A stretch of DNA of 45,792 nucleotides from an uncultured marine group III euryarchaeote (GTDB lineage: Archaea > Thermoplasmatota > Poseidoniia > MGIII > CG-Epi1), in NCBI GenBank assembly GCA_902533295.1, contig CACALG010000004.1, positions 1-45,792 of the forward strand. Reading direction: 5' to 3'. The notes under the pieces are model-generated. The model was not told the DNA's origin. It worked only from the letters and a program-made list of their open reading frames with translations, and did no database searches. Below, piece after piece: positions 17,239 to 28,300 of the stretch. A program made the position numbers and the translations under genes. The number at the start of each line of letters is the position of its first letter. Positions within the stretch are counted from its first letter, which is position 1.

Positions 17239-18000
17239 ATGGACATAGTTGTTTTAGTTAAAATGGTTCCAGACACAGAATCACGATTAGAAATCGTAGA
17301 TGGCAAAGTAAACGAAAGTGGATTCAAATATATGGTTAATCCATACGACGAATTTGCTGTAGAACAAGCTGTTCAATTCAAAGAAGCAAGTGGAGGTAAA
17401 GTAACACTTCTAACCTTGTTTTCAAATGATACAAGTATAGATACTGACCTGAGAAAAATGATGGCCATTGGTGCCGATGAAGCCATCGTACTAAGACAAG
17501 ATGGTTATAGAGGTGATAGGCCTTCAGCAAACGCTAAAGTAATATCTGGTGCAATTTCAGAAATGAATGCGGATCTAGTAATTGGAGGCGTTCAAGGTAT
17601 AGATTATTATCAAGGAGCAACTGGGCCTATGATTGCTCAGATGCTAGGAATTCCACATATCTCTGGAGTTACTAACTTAGAGATGAATGGAGATAAATTC
17701 ACTGCAAAGAGACAAATTGAGGGTGGATTACAAGTTATAGACTGTCCTGGACCTGTATTGATAACCTGTCAAAAAGACATGACTAAAGTTAGATTTCCTG
17801 CATTAAAAGACATAATGATGTCAAAAAGAAAGCCATTTGAAAATAGAGAAGTCTCTTTGAATGAAGAAAACGATATCCAAACTAATGAATGTAGTTTACC
17901 TCCTGCTAGAGGTGGAGGAGTAATCATAGATGGTGAGAGTGCTGAAGAAAAAGTAGATAAATTAATTGAGAAATTAAAAACGGAGGCAAAGGTATTATGA
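17239..18000 (+). CDS. etfB: Electron transfer flavoprotein beta subunit
   Basis: VLVKMVPDTESRLEI...MVNPYDEFAVEQAVQFKE...RQIEGGLQVIDCPGPVLITCQKDMTKVRFPALKDIMMSKRKP. Confidence 0.96.
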   Translation: MDIVVLVKMVPDTESRLEIVDGKVNESGFKYMVNPYDEFAVEQAVQFKEASGGKVTLLTLFSNDTSIDTDLRKMMAIGADEAIVLRQDGYRGDRPSANAKVISGAISEMNADLVIGGVQGIDYYQGATGPMIAQMLGIPHISGVTNLEMNGDKFTAKRQIEGGLQVIDCPGPVLITCQKDMTKVRFPALKDIMMSKRKPFENREVSLNEENDIQTNECSLPPARGGGVIIDGESAEEKVDKLIEKLKTEAKVL

Positions 18001-18917
18001 GCTCAATAGTTGTTGTAGGTGAAGTTGATGGAAATGAAATTAAAGATGTTTCACAACAAGTAGCAGCTGTTGCAGCTGGAATGGGAGATGTTGTAGGAAT
18101 TGTAATGGGTAAAAATGTAGCCGAGGCAGCTATGAAATTATCCACCGCAAAAATAATTATTGCAGAAGATGATTCACTTGAAAACTATGATCCTATAAAA
18201 TTTAGTTCAATAGTTGCTCAAGTAGTTGAACAAACGAGCTCTACAAAGGTCCTAATGGGTGCTACAACAATGGGAAAAGATTTAGGACCTAGACTCGCAG
18301 CTGAACTTAACTGGGGATATCTAGGAGATTGTTTGGAAGCTGGAGACGACGGATTTGTAAGACCAAATTTCGCTGGGAAAGTCTTAGCCAAATCTAATCC
18401 AACAAGCCCAGTTGTAGCTAGCATCAGAAATAATGCATATCCTGCTGGTGAATCATGGTCTGGTACTGTAGAAAATTACAGTGGAAATATACCTGATTCC
18501 AAATTGACTACTACCTCTATTGAAAAAGTAGGAGCCGGAGACGTAGAACTTACAGAAGCAAATATTGTTGTAAGTGGCGGTCGTGGATTGGAAAGTCCTG
18601 AAAATTATGATGAGCATATTAGGCCATTAGCAAATTCATTAGGTGCTGCTGCTGGCGCTAGTAGAGCTATTGTAGATGCTGGATGGGTCCCACACTCCCA
18701 TCAAGTTGGCCAAACCGGAAAGACTGTGACTCCTGATTTATACATTGCAATAGGTATTTCTGGAGCAATACAGCATTTAGGTGGTATGAGTGGATCTAAA
18801 ATTATTGTAGCAATAAATAAGGATGCTGAAGCACCGATTTTCAAAGTTGCAGATTATGGGATTATCGGAGATTTATTCGAAATAGTTCCTGTTCTGAAAT
18901 CTAAACTCGGCAATTAG
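17997..18917 (+). CDS. etfA: Electron transfer flavoprotein alpha subunit
   Basis: VSGGRGLESPENYDEHIRPLANSLGAAAGASRAIVDAGWVPHSHQVGQTGKTVTPDLYIAIGISGAIQHLGGMSGSKIIVAINKDAEAPIFKVADYGIIGDL; ATGA overlap with etfB. Confidence 0.97.
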   Translation: MSSIVVVGEVDGNEIKDVSQQVAAVAAGMGDVVGIVMGKNVAEAAMKLSTAKIIIAEDDSLENYDPIKFSSIVAQVVEQTSSTKVLMGATTMGKDLGPRLAAELNWGYLGDCLEAGDDGFVRPNFAGKVLAKSNPTSPVVASIRNNAYPAGESWSGTVENYSGNIPDSKLTTTSIEKVGAGDVELTEANIVVSGGRGLESPENYDEHIRPLANSLGAAAGASRAIVDAGWVPHSHQVGQTGKTVTPDLYIAIGISGAIQHLGGMSGSKIIVAINKDAEAPIFKVADYGIIGDLFEIVPVLKSKLGN

Positions 18918-18957
18918 AAAACATACTGTTATAAGGGGTCATTCCATCCCTAAGCAA

Positions 18958-19146
18958 GTGACTTCAGAAACGGAAGAAATAAAGAAACTCCAAGAAACAA
19001 TAACGGAGCTGCAAGTCGAACTTAAATTTTTACAAGAAACCGTTGGTGTACTTGTTGGTGCTATGATGGAAGAAGGTGACAGTGAAGAATTTTTCGGCAA
19101 TGCTGAAGCTGGAAATCCTACTTTCCGCCTAAATATGGGTATGTAA
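18958..19146 (+). CDS. Small hypothetical coiled-coil protein (62 aa)
   Basis: GTG start; heptad-like KKLQETITELQVELKFLQETVGVLVGAMM; no family recognised. Confidence 0.5.
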   Translation: MTSETEEIKKLQETITELQVELKFLQETVGVLVGAMMEEGDSEEFFGNAEAGNPTFRLNMGM

Positions 19147-19193
19147 TTTTTCTTGATAAAGCCTATATAGAAATGGCTCTGGTCAGGCATCTC

Positions 19194-19271
19194 GCTCGCG
19201 TGGTGTAGCCTGGCCTATCATCTCAGGTTGTCGACCTGAGGACTCGGGTTCAAATCCCGGCGCGGGCGCCA
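19194..19271 (+). tRNA. tRNA-Asp (anticodon GTC), 3' CCA encoded
   Basis: GCTCGCG/CGCGGGC acceptor stem (one G-U), anticodon stem TCAGG/CCTGA with loop TTGTCGA (GTC at 19230-19232), T-arm TCGGG-TTCAAAT-CCCGG, G-CCA end. Confidence 0.96.
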
Positions 19272-19327
19272 TTTTGTTTGGGCTAAGTCATTTAATCTGA
19301 CTCACCGCTGACTAACTTGGACGTACC

Positions 19328-22300
19328 ATGCGCGGTAAGAAATATCAGGCATTGATTGTTGCAATTCTATTGTTGACTGCACTACCTTATTCACCTTTTC
19401 TTTCAAGAGCATCAAACATAGATAATCTAAACACTTTAGAAAATGATGGTACGCCTCCTTTCAGAGACAGTGATGGCGATGGATTATCTGATGATTATGA
19501 GATATCCTTAGGTTTTGATCCGAATGATTTTGACATGGATAATGATGGAATCTCTGACATGGCTGAAATGGATTATTGGAACGATTTGGTCAATGAAGAT
19601 TTTGTTCCGCCAAATATGGAAGACTTGTACGATTGTGAAGGGGATTTAGATGGAGATGGAATCTCAAATTGTATGGATCCTGACGCTGACGGAGATGGAA
19701 TACCTGATCAAGAAGAATTGACAGATAGTGATGGTGATGGAATTCCTGACATGTATGAAAACATGATTGACCATTTAGATCCAAATAATCCAGATAGTGA
19801 TGGTGATGGAATTCCTGACATGGAGGACGATGACCCTCCACTTCCTGATTGGGCAGAGGACATGTCAAATAACAATGATTGGACTCCTCAGCCTGACGCT
19901 AATGGGATGAATGGGGGATTGGAGGGTTTCTATCCTCTGGCTATGCTTGCTGCAGTTAAATTTACAGTCAAATGTGATACTTGTGATGAACCTACTGCAA
20001 ATCCCCAATACTGGAGAACTGTTGCTAAAGACATATATGACAATGGATACGACCCCGTCACAGATACTTACTCGAGAAGCCAATGGTGTCCTTCTCCAGG
20101 TTGTGAACAGTATGGTATTGAATCTGGAATTATAGAAGATCCCGGATATTGGTCAACAGGCGATACACCTTTCTCCTATGATTATTTAGTTACAAATCCA
20201 GAAATAACAAGTGAACAGCATACATACACAATGACGTGGGTAATGCCTGTTCAAGGATATTTATCCACTGCATTAAACACAAATTCAGTGTTTATAGCTA
20301 ATTCAGTCACAATGGATAGTGCGTTTAACCTAAAAGTAGAGGGCTATGCACAAAGTTATACTTTTACAATGACTGAGTATAGCATACCTGATTCTATAAA
20401 ACAAACAGCTAATGCTCCTGAAGATTTTTCTCCACAACTTGTGGAAGTACCAAATTTCCCTTCACGTCCAGGAGCAAACAATGACATTTATGATTTAGCG
20501 ACTTCAATTACTGAAGGTAAGACCACCGATTTTGAAAAAGCTGAAGCCATAATGTATTATCTTAGAAACAATTATTACTATAACATAAATGGCACTTTAA
20601 CACCAGATGGAGATGATTATATTGATTATTTCTTATTTGGTAATCCTGGTCAAGACGGGAAATGTACTAATTTTGCATCGGCCTTTACAGCATTATCAAG
20701 ATTAAATAACATTCCAACAAGATACGTTGAAGGAAATGGTGGCGGATCTGTAGTTACTCCTGAAGAATGGGAAAGTAGTGGATACGGAAGTAGTACTGGA
20801 TACACAATTGAAGAAGATACAAGAGTTGTAACTATGCTTAATGGCCATGCATATGCTGAAGTATTATTGGATGGAATTGGATGGTTAACTTTTGAACCTA
20901 CTTCATCTAATACATGCCCTACATGTGACAGTAATACTGCAGGAACTACTGGCGAAGATGATACTGTAGAAGGAAATGGAACTCAACCAGGTACTGATTA
21001 CGAAATTAATGATAGTGATGGAGATGGGCTAAGTGATGAATATGAAGAAGGTATAGGTACCGATCCTTTCAATATGGATACAGATGGAGACTCATTGCCT
21101 GATGGTGCTGAAACAAATACTGGAGTATACATTGATGTCGAGGACACGGGAACTAGTCCACTAACTTCTGATACTGACAATGATGGCTTAGAAGATGATG
21201 ATGAAATACTATGTCGTTTATATTCATTAAGTGGTAAATTTTGTTCGCACCCCTTAGATTCTGATTCAGATAATGATGGATTAACTGATGGTGATGAATA
21301 TTCGAATTATGGAACAAATCCAATAGATCATGATAGTGATGGTGATGGTTTATTAGATGGTCTTGAAGTGGGCATCACATTTAATGATATTTGGTTAGAA
21401 ATAGAACATAATTTACTTCCTTGTGAAACTAAAACAGGTGGAGCTATGACTAACTGTCAAGAGACTTGGCAACCTGATGAAAATGAATTTTCTACAACAG
21501 ACCCTTTGAATCAAGACAGTGATGGTGATGGTATCATTGATGGTGATGAGGATACTAATGCTAACGGAAAAGTAGATGAATCTGAAACTGCTGCAGATTT
21601 ATTTGATACGGATGGAGGTGGGCGTAGCGACTATGAAGAATTATTTATTGATTCAACTGACCCACGTAATCCTGATGATGATGTCAATGATTGGGATGAG
21701 GATGGATTGTACAATCATATTGAAGAGGAGTTAGGAACTGATCCAAATGATAGTGATTCGGATGATGATGGAATAAATGATGGAGATGAAGTTACCGTAT
21801 ATTTCACAGACCCTTTAGATGATGATTCGGATGATGATGGATTAAGTGATTATACTGAAATATGGGCTACCTATGATTGCAGATGGATTTCACCAAAGAC
21901 AGGAGTTTCATGTGATTATAATGAAGATGGTGAAGTTACACAATTAGACGGAACTAACCCTCTTATTGCAGACACAGATGGTGGTGGCACAATAGATGGA
22001 TGGGAAGTAGATTTAGATGATACAAATCCACTGAACAATGTGACTGACGATATACCTGCAGATGAAAGAGACACCGATAATGATGGGTTATCTGATTTGG
22101 AAGAACAAACCATTTATTTTACAAATCCAAATAATAATGATACTGATGGTGATGGAATAAATGACGGTGATGAATGTAATTTATACGAAACCAATCCAAA
22201 TCACCCTGATACAGATGGAGATAATTTGTCTGACTTTGAAGAAATTAACGATTATAGTACTAATCCAACAGAGTCTGATTCGGATGATGATGGATTAGAT

Positions 22301-25300
22301 GATGGTGAAGAAATAAATACACATGATACAAACCCTACGAATTCAGATTCAGATGGTGATGGGCTAGATGATGGTGAGGAAGTTAATGAATATGGAACTG
22401 ATCCGACTAGCGTCGATTCTGATGGGGATACAATAGAAGATGGAACTGAAATTAATACATACAATACTAATGCAACCAACGCAGATACTGATGGTGATGA
22501 ATTAGATGATGGTGAAGAAATAAACACGCATTTTACAGATGCTACAAACGAAGATAGTGATCAAGATGGATTATCTGATGGGGAAGAAGTTAATATACAC
22601 GGTACAAATCCAAACAGTGATGATTCTGATGCAGACGGTATCAGTGATGAAAATGAATTAACTGGAACATTTCCTGATTGTATTTGGGAACATCCTTCTA
22701 CCGGAATTATTTGTGATTTCAATGGAGATGGAATTCAGGATGATGGAGACGCAACTGATCCGTTGAATTCAGATACTGATGGAGGTTTGGTTGATGATGG
22801 AGTAGAGATTTACGTCGATAACTCAAATCCTATAGACGACTCTGATGATGACACTACTGATATAGATCAGGATGGGGACGGTTTAACTGATGGACAAGAA
22901 TATGTTTTAGGGACTGATAAAACTGATGCAGATTCAGATGACGACGGTTTGAATGATGGTGATGAAGTAAATAATTGGACAAGTGATCCCTTAGATTCTG
23001 ATTCAGATGATGACGGTTTGATTGATGGTGATGAAGTGAATACATATGGGACTAATTGTACACTTGTAGATACTGATGGAGATGGACTTAGTGATGGGGA
23101 CGAAGTAAATACACATGGCACAGATCCTACAAATTCAGATTCGGACGGGGACGGATTAAGTGATTCAGAAGAATTGAATGTCCATGGAACAAACCCCAAT
23201 GACACAGATAGTGATGATGATGGATTGAATGATTATAACGAGATTAATACACATGGAACAGACCCTATAGATTCTGATTCTGACAATGATGGTTTAAACG
23301 ATGGTGATGAAGTTAATGAATATGGAACTGATCCTACAATCAAGGATTCTGATGGTGATGGGCTAGAAGATGGCGCCGAAATTAACACTTATGGATCTGA
23401 TCCAACCTCAACTGACTCAGATGATGATGGAATAAATGATGGGAGTGAAGTGCTAAATTATGGTACTGAACCGGATAATAATGATACTGATGGAGACAAC
23501 GTTAATGATGGTGCGGAAATTAACAATTACGGAACAGACCCTCTTGACATAGATTCTGACAATGACCAACTAGATGATGGAAGTGAACTTAACAATGGAT
23601 GTAATCCTTTGGACAAAGATACAGACAATGACAATCTAGAAGATTATAATGAAACAACCATTCACAATACAAATTGTTGGAATACTGACAGTGATTGGGA
23701 TGGAATAGGAGATTATGATGAAATAACAAATTGTGATTATGGGACTGATGAAGATGAATGTACCAGACCCAATGATTCTGATTCTGATGACGATGGAATA
23801 AATGACGGTGATGAAGTTAATGAATATGGAACTGATCCTTTAGATTCAGATTCTGATAATGATGGACTAAGTGATGGTTATGAAATTGCTGTAAATCCTT
23901 CTGAAACTGATCCACTGCTTTGGGATACTGATGGGGGTGGAGTTGGAGACGGTGTGGAAATACTAACTGATGAAACTAATCCGAACAATGCTGGTGATGA
24001 TAACGTAGCAGCAAATGATGATGACAATGATGGATTAACAAATGGTGAAGAGGAAGTCTATGGAACTGACCCTGATGACTCTGATTCAGATGATGACGGA
24101 TTGCCTGATGGATATGAAGTAGATACTGTGGGAAGTGACCCTACTGATTCAGATTCAGATGGAGACCTGTTAAATGATTACACTGAATGGAATATAACGA
24201 ACACAAATCCAAACAATGAAGATAGTGAGGGTGATGGATTAAGTGATTATGAAGAAAACAACACTACACTTACAGATCCATGGGATTGGGATTCAGACGA
24301 TGATGGATTATCCGATTATTATGAAGCGAATTATGATGGAATTGATCCTCTAGATTCAGACTCGGATGATGATGGAGTATCTGATGGTAATGAAATTAAT
24401 GTTTATAGTTCAGATCCAACCGATATAGATTCAGATGATGATGGAATAAATGATGGTGATGAAGTAAATATACATGGAACGGACCCCACAAAAACTGATA
24501 CCGATGCAGATGGATTAAGCGATTATGATGAAATCAATACACACGGTACTGATCCGCTAAGGCCTGATTCCGATAATGATGGTCTAAACGATGGGGATGA
24601 GATAAATACTCATGGAACAAATCCACTGGATAATGATAGTGATGATGATGGTTTATTAGACGGACTAGAAATTGGCTTAGAAAGTAATCCATTGAATAGT
24701 GATTCTGATGGGGATGGATTGAATGATTATTGGGAATGGCAGAGAGCCTCACAAGGATACACTTACAGTTTGAACACTAATGATACTGATGGTGATGGTG
24801 TTTTAGATGGAGAAGAAGACGCTGATAATGACGGGTTAGGTAATTTAGATGAAATGCAAGGGAATAATGCAGATAGTTACATCACAGATCCATTAGATGA
24901 AGATACAGACGATGACGGGCTTTATGATGGTGATGAAATAGATCCTTGGAATATAAAGAAGGATGAAGTAAACAATCAATACAACTATCCTTCAAATCCA
25001 CTAGAACCAGATTCTGATGATGATTTATTAACTGATTTACAAGAAGTTTTACCGTCAAATGACACCTACAATTCCAGAACAAATCCAAAGAAAGCAGACA
25101 CAGACAATGATGGATTAAATGATACAGAAGAAGTGTCTTATTATTGGAATACTACAAGCAACAATGCAACCTATCTAGTATACTATAATGTATCTGGAGA
25201 AGTTGATGGATGGCAGACATCAGATCCAAGAGAAGAAAACACAGATGGTGACGCTTGGGATGATGGAAATATAGATGAAGTAAATCCAGTATATGGTTAC

Positions 25301-28300
25301 TATGAGGAAGATGATCCTCCATGGGGTAGTCCTCCATCAAGAGCTGGAACGCCTGAATCACCTCCAGATGAAGTGTATAAAGATGAAGAATTTGTATGGT
25401 CTTTCTATATGCTTAACAGTACCTCTGATGAACCTTATGTTGGATTAGTAATAGATGCATACATTAATGAAACTCAAGAATCAGATAGTGTCTCATACAA
25501 AATAGGCAGCGGAGTAAGTGATTCTGACGGGTTTATCGAAATTGTGTGTAATGGTACTTCTTTGGCTTCTACAATAAGAGCTGGAGACTGGTTCTTACAA
25601 TTACATCGTGAAGAGCAATTCATAATACATGATAACTCATCTAAGAGAATAAAAGCAGAATGGAGAGATAGCCTGCCACTAAATATCACTATAAATGCAA
25701 CTTCATCGATTATACTTGATATTCCTGAAGACTTTACTGGGGCAAGTGGTCAAACTGCAATTGTAACTGGAAAACTATTTGAAAATAATGAGATGCCAAT
25801 ACGTGATGTAACTATAGATTTAATAGTACAAAATATAGGAAGTTATTCTGAAACTACTAATGAAGATGGTAGTTTCGCAATTACTATTGATTTACCTGAA
25901 ACCGAAGATGAATTAATCACAGCCTTATTTTTTGAATATGAAGGTGATGAATATGTTGAAGAGAGTAGTTTAACTGACGCTATTAGGGTGATAAATGCAT
26001 CTGTCAGTTTTGAATTCGATGAAAGTAATACAGATAAATTAGAATTGGGGCAAATTTATGCAATCAAAGGAAGCATTACTGGTGATGAACTACAAGAACC
26101 AACAGGAAACATAGAAATAGATTGTAGTGGGATAAATTTAGGAGAAGTTGTAATAACTGGCAACCAAAACTGGGAGGTTAATATTACAATTCCAGAAAAT
26201 TCAGTGTGGGGAGAAACAATTCTAAAAGCTACCTATTCTGGTGATGGATTCCATCCTGCAAGTATAATCATTTCTGAGGTTATTGTAAAAGGAACGAGTG
26301 ACCTGACTCTAGACGAACTTGTAATTCTAAGAAATCAAAACATTAAATTAGAAGGAAATCTTACCGACCATAATGGAGATTCAATCCCTGATTATACCAT
26401 AAACCTGTATTTCAATGATAATATTATTGGATCTGCTGTGACTAACAGTGAAGGAAAATACAGCTTCTCAGATAAAGATTTTTCACAGGAAACACCTGGT
26501 TTACATTTAATCTCAGCAAGACTCCTAAATTCGGAATCATTAATAGGCAGCATCGCAAATTCAAATCTTACATTACTAGCGACTCCTTCCCTATTTCTAG
26601 AGGCTAACACGAAGTGTCAAATTAGTTCTGAATCTGCTTGGCTCTGTAAGGCAAAAAGAAATTCTGACTATAATCTAAGTGGAGTATTAACTGATGAACT
26701 GGGGAACCCGTTAAATGACATAACTATAACCTTCTTTAGAGAGGATACTGGATATTTTGAACAAACTACAAATGAGGGAGGGAAATTTCAATTTATTACC
26801 CCTATAAATGAAGAGGAGATTGAGATTACTTTAGAAATAGAAGATAATGATATAACTGATATTTTGAAAAATGATTTAGTTGTAATGCCTCAATCTGAAA
26901 CTGAAATAACTTTGAGTATAAGTGATGCTCATAGAGGAGACAATGTAACTATAGATGGGATTGTAATTGATGAAGATGGAGCTCCTGTTGTATTTGAGAC
27001 TGTTGTGATTAGTATCTCTGGAGACACCTATTATGTCAGCACAGATGAGACTGGGTTCTTTATTCTAAATCACACTTTAGTTTCCAATTATGAATTAGGT
27101 GAAGACTTGGCTTCGGTTAAATTTAATGAAACTACATATTATCTAGGAAATCAAACTAACGCTAATTTTGTAGTATATGGCTCTACATCTTTTGATAGTG
27201 TTACTGTAATCGGTGATTTATTCGATGGAAGAATTAAAAGGGGTGGAGAAATTACTGTAACTGGTATTTTAGTAGACGATTTAGGTAATAGATTAAGTGA
27301 TAACATATCTGCAGCTATAGGAAACGAACCGCTAGGTAATGCTACATTTACAAATGATACTACTTTTATTAGTACTGGAATTGTACCTCAAATATATCGG
27401 AACAACCATACCTTAAGATTAGATTACCAAGGAACGGAATACCTACTTGGAACTTCATACAAAAGTCAAGAAAATGTACTAGTAAAATCTGAAATATTTA
27501 TTTGTTCATCCTGTATTGAACCCTCTATAGTTTATGGTGGAAATCAGGTTAATATTTCTATAGTTTTAGAGGAAGATGATGGAAGTCCTTTACCAGGCAG
27601 TTCAATAAATGTAAAAGTAACTCAGTATTTTAATGAAGAAAAGGGCCTCAAGAATGAATCTACAATGTGGTTCATTACTGATTTAAGTGGAGCTGTACAA
27701 TTTAATTTTATTTTCCCTACGAACGCAGAGAGTGTAGCCATAGAAATTGGATATTATGGAGGATATGTTGAGAGCTTCTATGATACGCCTCAAGAAGCTG
27801 AATTCACTGCAACAAGTAAAGTTATCAGTATAACAAAAGCTACACCACCGGCCCCTCCATTGAGTGAAGTTCTTGAAAAATATATTCCCTTGTTCATAGG
27901 AATACCTGCCGCATTGCTTGTGACTGGATACTATATGTATTGGACTCAAAAACACAAATATGAAGTTCGAAATTTAATTAAGCAAATGCAAAAAGAACTT
28001 AATCAAGATGAGGATTATAGACAAATTATTATCAAATCATATCACCAACTACTTAATATCTTAAGCAGATACGGATTCATTAAAACAAGAACCCAAACTG
28101 TTAGAGAATTTACGGATGTAATGGCAAGAGCACTACCTATTCCAGAACATAGTGTTAAAATTCTCACTTCATTATTTGAAATTGCTCGCTATAGTGGAAT
28201 TAAGCCAAAGGTTGTTGATGAATTTGGTATGGAAATGATTGATGGATCCTATAACATATGGTGTGTCGAAGCTATCAATAGCCTTCATCAAGTGGAATCA

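Noticed and set aside
19222-19240. Inverted repeat CTCAGGTTGTCGACCTGAG resembling the heat-shock palindrome core
   Set aside because: It is the tRNA-Asp anticodon stem-loop, not an operator.
22252-23205. Minus-strand ORFs (22252..22527, 22854..23045, 22867..23205; Ser/Pro- or His-rich)
   Set aside because: Antisense translations of the GATGGTGATGGA-type repeat; composition explained entirely by the sense repeat.
22072-24770. Regular ~69-nt repeats that could be mistaken for a CRISPR or non-coding tandem array
   Set aside because: Units are contiguous, diverged at synonymous sites and encode an uninterrupted 23-aa calcium-binding-type repeat inside one long ORF; there are no unique spacers and no cas genes.
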